From positions 1 to 15,015 of the forward strand of contig CAZQKI010000109.1 in NCBI GenBank assembly GCA_964592855.1: a DNA stretch of 15,015 nucleotides. The letters run 5' to 3'. The notes beneath the pieces were generated by a model. The model was not told the origin of the DNA. It was given only the letters and a program-made list of their open reading frames with translations, and made no database searches. Positions within the stretch are counted from its first letter, which is position 1, and the number at the start of each line of letters is the position of its first letter. Positions 1-5,647 of the stretch are shown here, in pieces. This DNA comes from JAAYLN01 sp964592855. Its GTDB lineage: Bacteria; Verrucomicrobiota; Kiritimatiellia; RFP12; JAAYLN01. A program made the position numbers and the translations under genes.

Positions 1-1333
1 CGGTCATTTGGGCGAGGTCGTGGGCGTAGGGGTTGATTTCGATGCCGTGGAGCTGCCACGGCCCCACGCCGGGGAGGTAGGCACCAAGGCCGTTCTCGGT
101 GCCGAAGAGGATGGTTTCCTTTTCCAGGTCCTTCAGCCGGAGCAGGGCGACATAGAGGAAGTTGCCGGAGCCGCAGGCGGGATCGAGGATCTTCACGACG
201 TGCAGCCGGGTCAGAAATTGGTGCAGGATGGAGGCGGCCTCGCCGCGTGCCTTCTTGTGGGCGGCGGCGCCCAGCGGCTTGGCAAGGGTGTTGGCATCGG
301 CCGGCTTCTTTCGTCCGGTCGTCAGCAGGGTGGTGATGATGTCCCGCGTCTCTTCCCACTCGCGCCGGAGCGGGGCCATGACCACGGCGCCAACCACGAG
401 TTCGATGTCGGCCATGCCGGTGAAGTGCGCGCCGAGTTGCGAACGCTTGGCCGGGTCGAGGCCGCGCTCAAAGAGCGTGCCGAAGATGGAGGGATCGACG
501 GCGCTCCAATCGAGTGTGGCCGCGGCGGCGATCCGCTTCACGTCGTCAGGGGTGAGGTCGGGGACGGTGCGGTCGTCGAACAGGCTGCCGTTGAAGTGCC
601 TGATGGTCTCAAGCCCGAAATCGCCCCCCGTCGCCATCGTCTCGAAGAGCATGGCCAGCGTTTTGCCGAACCGGGCGGGATCGCCGCCCGACTTCTCCAC
701 GATCCGGGAAAACACCATGTCGGGCAGGAGGCGGGTGTCTTCGGCGAAGAGGCAGAAGACGATGCGGTCGAGGAAATGGGCGACGGCGGCGGGGTCGAGG
801 CCGCGTTCGCGCATGGCGGCGGCGATTTCGCCGATCCGGGCGGCGGCGTCCAGGGTGACGGCGGCGCTGGTGCGGCCGGGGCGGAGGGCTTCGGGGTTGT
901 GAAAGACCGCCCGCATGATTTCGATGTTGCGGGGCTCGGCTAGGGATTCCAGCGGGATGTCGTAGGTGGCTTCAACGGTGCCGGTGAAGTTCGTGTGGAT
1001 GACGATGCGGTCCAGGTCGCAGACCAGCAGCAGGGGCGGATTTTCCAAGGCACTGCGGTAGCGGAGGAGCTGGTCGTAGGCGGCGTCGAGATCCTTGTGC
1101 CGTCCCTTGTATTCAAAGCCCCAGAAACCCCGTTTCCAGACATCGGCGAAGCCGTCGCCGCCGCCGTGCTTGGCGGCGCCCTTCTCGAAGCAGAAGGTTT
1201 CACCGGTGGGGTCGGCAAAGGCGGGCGTGGGATGATCGAAGACGTGGCAGAGATCGAGGAAATGCTCCTGGGCGGCGGAACGCTCCTTCAACTCCACCTT
1301 GCGCCATTTGGCGATGAACTCGGTAATAGTCAT
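1..1333 (-). CDS. MmeI-like (type IIL) fused restriction endonuclease / DNA methyltransferase, N-terminal part
   Basis: Partial gene: 444 codons are visible and it runs off the left edge. The frame has no stop from the ATG at 1333-1331 to position 1. Family knowledge: MmeI-type enzymes are single-chain restriction-modification proteins with an N-terminal PD-(D/E)XK nuclease, a helical connector, an N6-adenine methyltransferase and a specificity domain. Seen here: residues 63-76 read ADVWKRGFWGFEYK, giving D64-x9-E74-x-K76, the same spacing as the MmeI nuclease motif. It is followed by KDLDAAYDQLLRY, which also resembles MmeI. Residues 188-199 (LDRIVFCLFAED) match the connector. SAM-binding motif I, DPACGSGNF, is at 384-392, and HGIEINPYAHDLA at 429-441 starts the next methylase motif. 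The NPPY-type catalytic motif and specificity domain must lie outside the window. Transcription diverges from the trp operon. No clear Shine-Dalgarno precedes the start. The family call is firm, the target sequence is unknown. Confidence 0.85.
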   Translation of the reverse strand, partial: MTITEFIAKWRKVELKERSAAQEHFLDLCHVFDHPTPAFADPTGETFCFEKGAAKHGGGDGFADVWKRGFWGFEYKGRHKDLDAAYDQLLRYRSALENPPLLLVCDLDRIVIHTNFTGTVEATYDIPLESLAEPRNIEIMRAVFHNPEALRPGRTSAAVTLDAAARIGEIAAAMRERGLDPAAVAHFLDRIVFCLFAEDTRLLPDMVFSRIVEKSGGDPARFGKTLAMLFETMATGGDFGLETIRHFNGSLFDDRTVPDLTPDDVKRIAAAATLDWSAVDPSIFGTLFERGLDPAKRSQLGAHFTGMADIELVVGAVVMAPLRREWEETRDIITTLLTTGRKKPADANTLAKPLGAAAHKKARGEAASILHQFLTRLHVVKILDPACGSGNFLYVALLRLKDLEKETILFGTENGLGAYLPGVGPWQLHGIEINPYAHDLAQMT

Positions 1334-1393
1334 AATGCATCCGGAGGCAGACCGAGCCGCTTGCCCGGTGTAGCAGGCTCGTGATCAGAGAGC

Positions 1394-1422
1394 AAGATAG
1401 TCGGATTGACGGCCGGTGGCAA
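1394..1422 (-). promoter_or_regulatory. Candidate sigma-70 promoter for the restriction-modification gene
   Basis: On the minus strand a -35-like TTGCCA (1422-1417) and a -10-like TATCTT (1399-1394) are separated by 17 nt. The predicted start near 1387 gives a leader of about 54 nt before the ATG at 1333. This is consensus matching only. A 12-bp tandem duplication (AAGGTGGAAAAG, 1421-1432 and 1433-1444) begins at its upstream edge. Confidence 0.4.
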
Positions 1423-1522
1423 GGTGGAAAAGAAGGTGGAAAAGAACGTGAAACAAACGTGTCGAGGGGACGAGTCGCGTCAACTCACTTGACTCGCACC
1501 CAAAAAATTCCAGCCAGGGGGG

Positions 1523-1551
1523 TTGACAGATGCGCGGTGTTTCTGTATAAA
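1523..1551 (+). promoter_or_regulatory. trp operon promoter (sigma-70 type)
   Basis: A perfect -35 TTGACA (1523-1528) is followed by a 17-nt spacer and a -10 TATAAA (1546-1551). It is the best promoter match in the window. The predicted start near 1558 leaves about 230 nt of untranslated leader before trpE, which contains the leader peptide and attenuator. No palindrome resembling the enterobacterial TrpR operator was seen over the promoter. Confidence 0.8.
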
Positions 1552-1609
1552 GTAACACCGAACAGCGGAACTCCAGCAAATCGGCCTGTTTCGCAATGTT
1601 CGAGGCAAC

Positions 1610-1675
1610 ATGCAGATCGCTCAGACGAAGCAATATTTTTGGCGCTGGCGGGTTCGCTATTGGCGAAGCCGTTGA
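1610..1675 (+). CDS. trpL: trp operon leader peptide (21 aa, three Trp codons)
   Basis: A short ORF inside the trpE leader starts at ATG 1610 with GAGG at 1602-1605, 4 nt upstream. It ends at TGA 1673-1675. The product begins MQIAQTKQYF and continues WRWRVRYWRSR, so Trp is at residues 11, 13 and 18 (TGG at 1640, 1646 and 1661). Three Trp in 21 residues is far above chance. The Trp codons lie just before and within the first leader hairpin, as in attenuation leader peptides. Its role would be ribosome stalling when charged tRNA-Trp is scarce, not a function of the peptide itself. The stop codon overlaps the 5' arm of the antiterminator, so a ribosome finishing translation would block that arm. 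The ORF is too short for usual gene callers. Expression is inferred. Confidence 0.85.
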   Translation: MQIAQTKQYFWRWRVRYWRSR

Positions 1676-1756
1676 CGTGTTGCGCACTTGATCGATTTGA
1701 TTCTGGCAAACGGAGACCAACGGCTTCAACTGAACCTTGGTTTCCGTTTTTGTTTT
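1651..1756 (+). promoter_or_regulatory. trp attenuator: competing hairpins ahead of trpE
   Basis: Three mutually exclusive RNA helices can be read directly. Helix 1:2 pairs GGTTCGC (1651-1657) with GCGAAGCC (1663-1670), with one bulged G and a 5-nt loop. Antiterminator 2:3 pairs GAAGCCGTTG (1665-1674) with CAACGGCTTC (1718-1727), 10 of 10 Watson-Crick pairs. Terminator 3:4 pairs 1711-1720 with 1737-1746. Helix 2:3 shares bases with both 1:2 and 3:4, the classic ribosome-mediated attenuator arrangement. A ribosome stalled at Trp codon 11 or 13 would cover arm 1 and leave arm 2 free, favouring readthrough. A ribosome at the stop codon would cover arm 2, favouring termination. Confidence 0.85.
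1711..1756 (+). terminator. Rho-independent attenuator terminator of the trp leader
   Basis: CGGAGACCAA (1711-1720) pairs over 10 bp, one of them G-U, with TTGGTTTCCG (1737-1746). The 16-nt loop can fold further (GG-TTC with GAA-CC). The U-tract TTTTTGTTTT follows directly at 1747-1756. It ends 31 nt before the trpE start codon. Confidence 0.88.
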
Positions 1757-1787
1757 ACCGCACCGCTTGCATCACCTGGAGATTGCC

Positions 1788-3299
1788 ATGCTACTCGACA
1801 CTTTCCCGTCACGGGATGAATTTCTCAACCACCTGGCCACGGCCTCCGTCGTCCCGGTCGGCGCGAAGATTCTCGCCGACACCGAAACGCCGGTCTCCGT
1901 CCTCGCGCGCTTCGCCCGGGACAACCCCGACGTCTTCCTGCTGGAAAGCGCCGAGGGCGGCGAACGGTGGGGCCGCTACAGCTTCATGGGCGTCTCCGCC
2001 CGCGCCAACATCACGGTCTACCGCAACGACGTCGTCCTCCGCCAGGGGATCGGCGAAACGCGCATCCCGCACCAGGGCGACCCGCTCGCCGTGCTCCGCG
2101 AGCTCATGAAGCCCTACACCCTCGCCGAGCTCCCCGGCCTGCCCCGCTTCTGCGGCGGACTCGTCGGGTACTTTACCTACGAGATGATCCACTTCTTCGA
2201 GCCGCGCGTGCCGAACAAGCTTCCCTCCGAACGCCCCATGGCGGAGTTCATCATTCCCGACACGCTGCTGATCTTCGACAACATCGCCCACACGCTCACG
2301 GTCCTCGCCCTCGCGTTCAAAGGCGATGACGCCGACGACAAACTCTTCGATACCGCTTTTGCACGCGTGCAGGATCTGCTGGCCACGATCGGCAAGCCCG
2401 CCGATGTCGCCCTGCACCTGAACAAGCGCACCGTCAAGGTGCCCGAGCCCGTGCACGGCCCCGAATACTACAAGGGCATGGTGACCCGGGTGAAGGCGCG
2501 CATCTACGAAGGCGACATCATCCAGTGCGTGGTCTCGCAAAGCTTCGTCGGCCCCGCGCCCGACGACCTGGTGAGCCTCTACCGCGCCCAGCGCTACGTC
2601 AACCCATCCCCCTACCTCTTCTTCCTGAAGTCGCGGGGCTGCACCCTGATCGGCTCCTCGCCCGAAACCATGATCCGCCTCGACAACCGCACCGCCTGCC
2701 TGCGCCCCATCGCCGGCACACGGCCGCGCGGCAAGACCGAACAGGAGGACCGCAAGAACGCCGACGCGCTGCTGCAGGACGAAAAGGAACGCGCCGAACA
2801 CCTCATGCTGGTCGACCTCGGACGCAACGAACTCGGACGCGTCGCCCGGCCCGGCACGGTCCAGGTCACCGACCTCATGACCGTCGAACGCTATTCGCAC
2901 GTCATGCACCTCGTCTCGAACATCACCGCCGACATCGAGCCGCAGTTCGACGCCTTCGACCTGTTCAAGTCGTCCTTCCCCGCCGGCACCCTCAGCGGCG
3001 CGCCGAAGATCCGCGCCATGGAGATCATCGCGGAACTCGAGGATACGCCGCGCGGACCCTACGGCGGCGCCGTCGGCTACTTCTCGTTCGACGGCAACAT
3101 GGACTTCTGCATCTGCATCCGCACCGCCATCGCCGAGCATGGACGGCTCACCATCCGCGCCGGCGGCGGCATCGTCGCCGACTCGGAGCCGGACTACGAA
3201 TACCGCGAGACGGTCAACAAGGCGGGCGCGATGTCCCGCTCCATCGAGCTCCTCAAGCAGGTCCAGGAGCGGGAGGCTGCGGTGAGCGGTAAGCAGTGA
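1788..3299 (+). CDS. trpE: Anthranilate synthase component I
   Basis: Converts chorismate plus ammonia (or glutamine, with TrpG) to anthranilate, the committed step of tryptophan synthesis. The protein is 503 aa, normal for the family. ATG 1788 is chosen because GGAGA lies at 1778-1782. An upstream in-frame TTG at 1737 falls inside the terminator hairpin and is rejected. LLES at 51-54 with S65 matches the LLES-x10-S tryptophan feedback site, so allosteric inhibition is likely. The chorismate-binding core includes PAGTLSGAPK (398-407) and GGGIVADSEPDYEYRET (459-475). It is the first gene after the attenuator. The last codons (VSGKQ) are written in a heptanucleotide tandem repeat that continues past the stop, so the C-terminus has probably been altered by repeat growth without touching the core. 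Confidence 0.97.
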   Translation: MLLDTFPSRDEFLNHLATASVVPVGAKILADTETPVSVLARFARDNPDVFLLESAEGGERWGRYSFMGVSARANITVYRNDVVLRQGIGETRIPHQGDPLAVLRELMKPYTLAELPGLPRFCGGLVGYFTYEMIHFFEPRVPNKLPSERPMAEFIIPDTLLIFDNIAHTLTVLALAFKGDDADDKLFDTAFARVQDLLATIGKPADVALHLNKRTVKVPEPVHGPEYYKGMVTRVKARIYEGDIIQCVVSQSFVGPAPDDLVSLYRAQRYVNPSPYLFFLKSRGCTLIGSSPETMIRLDNRTACLRPIAGTRPRGKTEQEDRKNADALLQDEKERAEHLMLVDLGRNELGRVARPGTVQVTDLMTVERYSHVMHLVSNITADIEPQFDAFDLFKSSFPAGTLSGAPKIRAMEIIAELEDTPRGPYGGAVGYFSFDGNMDFCICIRTAIAEHGRLTIRAGGGIVADSEPDYEYRETVNKAGAMSRSIELLKQVQEREAAVSGKQ

Positions 3300-3337
3300 G
3301 CGGTAAGCAGTGAGCGGTAAACAGTAAGCAGTGAACG
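3282..3337 (+). repeat. Heptanucleotide tandem repeat at the trpE 3' end
   Basis: Eight consecutive 7-mers: GTGAGCG, GTAAGCA, GTGAGCG, GTAAGCA, GTGAGCG, GTAAACA, GTAAGCA, GTGAACG. The consensus is GTRARCR. The array supplies the last trpE codons and stop and fills most of the trpE-trpG gap. Confidence 0.9.
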
Positions 3338-3356
3338 CTGAAATGGAAACTTCGTT

Positions 3357-3932
3357 ATGATCCTCATGATCGACAACTACGACTCCTTCACCTACAACCT
3401 CGTGCAGTACCTGCGCGAGATGTCGTCCGAGGTCACGGTACACCGCAACGACGCGGTCACCGTCGACCAGATCGCAGCCCTGGCTCCGGCCGCCATCGTG
3501 ATTTCGCCCGGCCCCGGCCGCCCCGAAAATGCCGGCGTCTCGTGCGACGCCATCCGCGCCTTCGCCGGCAAGATCCCGATTCTCGGCGTCTGCCTCGGAC
3601 ACCAGGCGATCGGCCAGACGTTCGGCGCCACGGTCACCTATGCGCAGCGGCTGATGCATGGCAAGACCTCCGACATCACCTGCGACGGCGAAGGCCTCTT
3701 CAAAGGCCTCGGCGACCGCACCTTCAAGGCGATGCGCTACCACTCGCTCGTGATCGACCGGGCCTCGCTGCCCGACTGCCTGACCGTCACCGCTACGTCG
3801 GAGGACGGCGAAATCATGGGCATCCGGCACAAGGACTGCGCCGTCGCCGGCATCCAGTTCCATCCCGAATCGATCATGACGCCGGTCGGCAAGCGCATTC
3901 TCCGCAACTTCCTCAAGCTCGCGAACCTCTAG
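3357..3932 (+). CDS. trpG: Anthranilate synthase component II (glutamine amidotransferase)
   Basis: Class I glutamine amidotransferase subunit that hydrolyses glutamine and channels ammonia to TrpE. It is 191 aa, full length. It opens with MILMIDNYDSFTYNLVQYLR, the typical family start. The oxyanion segment SPGPGRPENAG is at 50-60. Nucleophile C79 sits in GVCLGHQAIG, and the triad is completed by H169 and E171 in FHPES. Some bacteria use one such subunit for both anthranilate and para-aminobenzoate synthesis; that cannot be decided here, but the operon position argues for the trp role. The Shine-Dalgarno is weak (GGAAA, 3345-3349), possibly because the repeat array displaced the original trpE-trpG junction. 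Its stop overlaps the ribosome site of trpD, suggesting translational coupling. Confidence 0.97.
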   Translation: MILMIDNYDSFTYNLVQYLREMSSEVTVHRNDAVTVDQIAALAPAAIVISPGPGRPENAGVSCDAIRAFAGKIPILGVCLGHQAIGQTFGATVTYAQRLMHGKTSDITCDGEGLFKGLGDRTFKAMRYHSLVIDRASLPDCLTVTATSEDGEIMGIRHKDCAVAGIQFHPESIMTPVGKRILRNFLKLANL

Positions 3933-3942
3933 GAGATCGACC

Positions 3943-4959
3943 ATGACCTATCCGGCCGTTCTGAAAAAACTCATCGCCCGACAGGACCTCACGGAGCACG
4001 AGGCCTTCGAATCGCTCACCGCCATTCTCGGCGGCCAGTGGTCCGAAGGACAGATCGGGGCGTTTCTCGCCACGCTCGCGTCCAAGGGCGAAACCACCGA
4101 CGAGATCTCCGCCGGCGCACGCGCCATGCGCGCCGCAGCCACGCGCATCCAGTCGCTCAACGCCAATACGCTCGACACCGTCGGCACCGGCGGCGATGGC
4201 GGCATGACCTTCAACATCTCCACCACCGTGGCCTTCGTCGCCGCCGGCGCCGGCGCGACCGTCGCCAAGCACGGCAACCGTGCCAGCTCGGGAAAGAGCG
4301 GCAGCGCCGACTGCCTCGAACAGCTCGGATTCAACCTCGCCGCCGCACCGGAAATCATGGAGCAGGCGCTCAACGAGATCGGCATCACCTTCATGTTCGC
4401 CCCCGCCTTCCACCAGGCGATGCGCTTCGCGGGCCCCGTCCGCAAGCAGCTCGGCGTGCGGACCCTCTTCAACCTGCTGGGCCCGCTCACCAACCCCGCC
4501 GGCGCCCCCTGCCAGCTCATCGGCGTCTTCGCGCCGGAACTCACCGAGACCTTCGCCCAGGTGTTACAGAAGCTCGGTTCGCGCCGCGTCCTCGTGGTTC
4601 ACGGCCTCGACGGGATGGACGAAATCACCCTCACGACGACCACGCGCTGCTCGGAACTCAGGGACGGCCGGATCAAGACCTACGACATCGACCCCATGAA
4701 TTACTTCGAGGACCTCTGCTCCCGTGCCGACCTGGAAGGCGGCACCCCCGCCGACAATGCCGCGATCACGCACGCCATCCTCGCCGGGAAATTGCACGGC
4801 CCCAAACGCGACATCGTGCTGATCAACGCCGCCGCCTCCCTGCTCGCCGCCAACCAGGTCGACGACATGAAGGCGGGCATCCGCCGGGCGGGGGAATCGA
4901 TCAACTCCGGCGCGGCACTCGACAAGCTCGAACGCCTCATCGCTTTTTCACGTCAATAA
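3943..4959 (+). CDS. trpD: Anthranilate phosphoribosyltransferase
   Basis: Transfers phosphoribosyl from PRPP to anthranilate. The protein is 338 aa, normal length. The PRPP-binding GTGGD motif is at 81-85, followed by NISTT (91-95) and KHGNR (109-113), with SSGKSGSAD just after. LGPLTNPAG is present further on. The start has a strong AGGAG at 3931-3935 that overlaps the trpG stop, with 7 nt spacing. It is oddly terminated: the last codons (encoding AFSRQ) and the stop lie in the first copy of a 68-bp direct repeat that also carries the ribosome site of the next gene. The exact C-terminus may therefore have been set by the insertion event. The catalytic core is intact. Confidence 0.97.
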   Translation: MTYPAVLKKLIARQDLTEHEAFESLTAILGGQWSEGQIGAFLATLASKGETTDEISAGARAMRAAATRIQSLNANTLDTVGTGGDGGMTFNISTTVAFVAAGAGATVAKHGNRASSGKSGSADCLEQLGFNLAAAPEIMEQALNEIGITFMFAPAFHQAMRFAGPVRKQLGVRTLFNLLGPLTNPAGAPCQLIGVFAPELTETFAQVLQKLGSRRVLVVHGLDGMDEITLTTTTRCSELRDGRIKTYDIDPMNYFEDLCSRADLEGGTPADNAAITHAILAGKLHGPKRDIVLINAAASLLAANQVDDMKAGIRRAGESINSGAALDKLERLIAFSRQ

Positions 4960-5076
4960 TATCCAGCCAGGATTGCAGGAGTGCCAGGAGTGGATGATGC
5001 AAACGGAGCGTTTTTTCACTACAATAATTTCTAGCCAGGATTGCAGGATTGCCAGGAGTGGATGATGCAAGCGGAA
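4941..5076 (+). repeat. 68-bp tandem direct repeat, two copies, spanning the trpD end and the GxxExxY start
   Basis: Positions 4941-5008 and 5009-5076 align with no gaps at an offset of 68, with about eight mismatches. Both contain AGCCAGGATTGCAGGA, then CCAGGAGTGGATGATGCA. Copy 1 contains the trpD stop codon. Copy 2 contains the Shine-Dalgarno and start codon of the GxxExxY gene. Copy 1 carries the same ribosome site and ATG-ATG, but its frame closes after a couple of dozen codons. Confidence 0.9.
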
Positions 5077-5517
5077 ACAGATATTGAAGCCCTGACCGGC
5101 GCAATCATAGGCTGCGCCATGGAAGTCCACAGAATCCTCGGCCCCGGTTTTCTGGAATCTGTTTACGAAAAGGCACTCGTCATTGAATTGGATCTGCGTG
5201 GCCTCAAATGCGAACGGCAAATGCCCATTCAGGCAACCTATAAAGGCCATCCCGTTGGCGACTTCATCTCAGATCTGCTAGTTGAGAAACGTGTGCTCGT
5301 CGAGTTGAAAGCGAGTCAAACGCTGCATGACCGGCACGGCATCCAGCTGGTCAACTATCTGACCACCACAGGCATTGACAATGGCCTCTTGTTTAACTTC
5401 GGTGCAGACAGTCTTCAATTCAAACGCAAACGTCGGATCTACACTCCCTCTGCCTCATCCAGTCATCTCGGTTCCGAACATCACAACCAATCCCGTTCAT
5501 CCTGTAATCCTGGCTAA
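5065..5517 (+). CDS. GxxExxY protein (PD-(D/E)XK-like nuclease family, PDDEXK_3)
   Basis: A 150-aa member of a family of unknown function that is assigned to the PD-(D/E)XK nuclease fold. The signature GFLESVY (28-34) is the GxxExxY motif. D70 and E80-L-K82 form D-x9-E-x-K, and HGIQLVNYL (91-99) matches the conserved helix after the active site, so the catalytic site looks intact. ATG 5065 is preferred over ATG 5062: AGGAG at 5054-5058 leaves 6 nt rather than 3. The last residues or so (EHHNQSRSSCNPG) are encoded by the first 43-bp repeat, which also supplies the stop, so the natural C-terminus is probably nearer residue 125. It has no role in tryptophan synthesis and its base use is less GC-rich than its neighbours. 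It looks like cargo inserted between trpD and trpC/F. No substrate is known. Confidence 0.88.
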   Translation: MQAETDIEALTGAIIGCAMEVHRILGPGFLESVYEKALVIELDLRGLKCERQMPIQATYKGHPVGDFISDLLVEKRVLVELKASQTLHDRHGIQLVNYLTTTGIDNGLLFNFGADSLQFKRKRRIYTPSASSSHLGSEHHNQSRSSCNPG

Positions 5518-5646
5518 CAAACATCACAACCAATCCCGTTCATCCTGTAATCCTGGCTAACAAACATCACAACCAATCCCGTTCATCCTGTAATCCTGGC
5601 TAACAAACATCACTACCAATCCCGTTCATCCTGTAATCCTGGCTAA
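5479..5646 (+). repeat. 43-bp tandem direct repeat, four copies, between the GxxExxY gene and trpC/F
   Basis: Copies begin at 5479, 5522, 5565 and 5608, at exact 43-nt steps. The last is cut short at the trpC/F start. Each includes CATCACAACCAATCCCGTTC and then ATCCTGTAATCCTGGCTA (copy 4 has CACTACC). Copies are almost identical, implying recent amplification. The reverse complement of the second part matches the upstream 68-bp repeat (TAGCCAGGATTGCAGGAT, 5032-5049), so the gene is bracketed by repeats in opposite orientation. Confidence 0.95.
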
Positions 5647-5647
5647 A

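Noticed and set aside
8..943. 311-codon open frame on the plus strand
   Set aside because: It is the antisense shadow of the MmeI-like gene, whose nuclease and SAM motifs are clear on the minus strand.
1471..1500. Small inverted repeat GTCAA-CTCAC-TTGAC upstream of the trp promoter as a TrpR operator
   Set aside because: The stem is only 5 bp, lies well upstream of the -35, and does not resemble the known operator. Kept as unexplained.
1737..1787. TTG start extending trpE by 17 codons
   Set aside because: It begins inside the attenuator terminator stem and has no ribosome site. ATG 1788 has GGAGA at the right distance and matches the family start.
1381..2109. 242-codon plus-strand frame over the trp leader
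   Set aside because: It overlaps the promoter, leader peptide and trpE in another frame and has no family character.
1809..3944. 711-codon open frame on the minus strand
   Set aside because: It lies antisense to trpE and trpG, has low-complexity Asp/Gly/Val/Arg-rich sequence without any domain, and is a by-product of GC-rich third positions.
5479..5646. The 43-bp repeats considered as a CRISPR array
   Set aside because: The copies are contiguous direct repeats with no unique spacers, so this is a tandem array and not repeat-spacer DNA.
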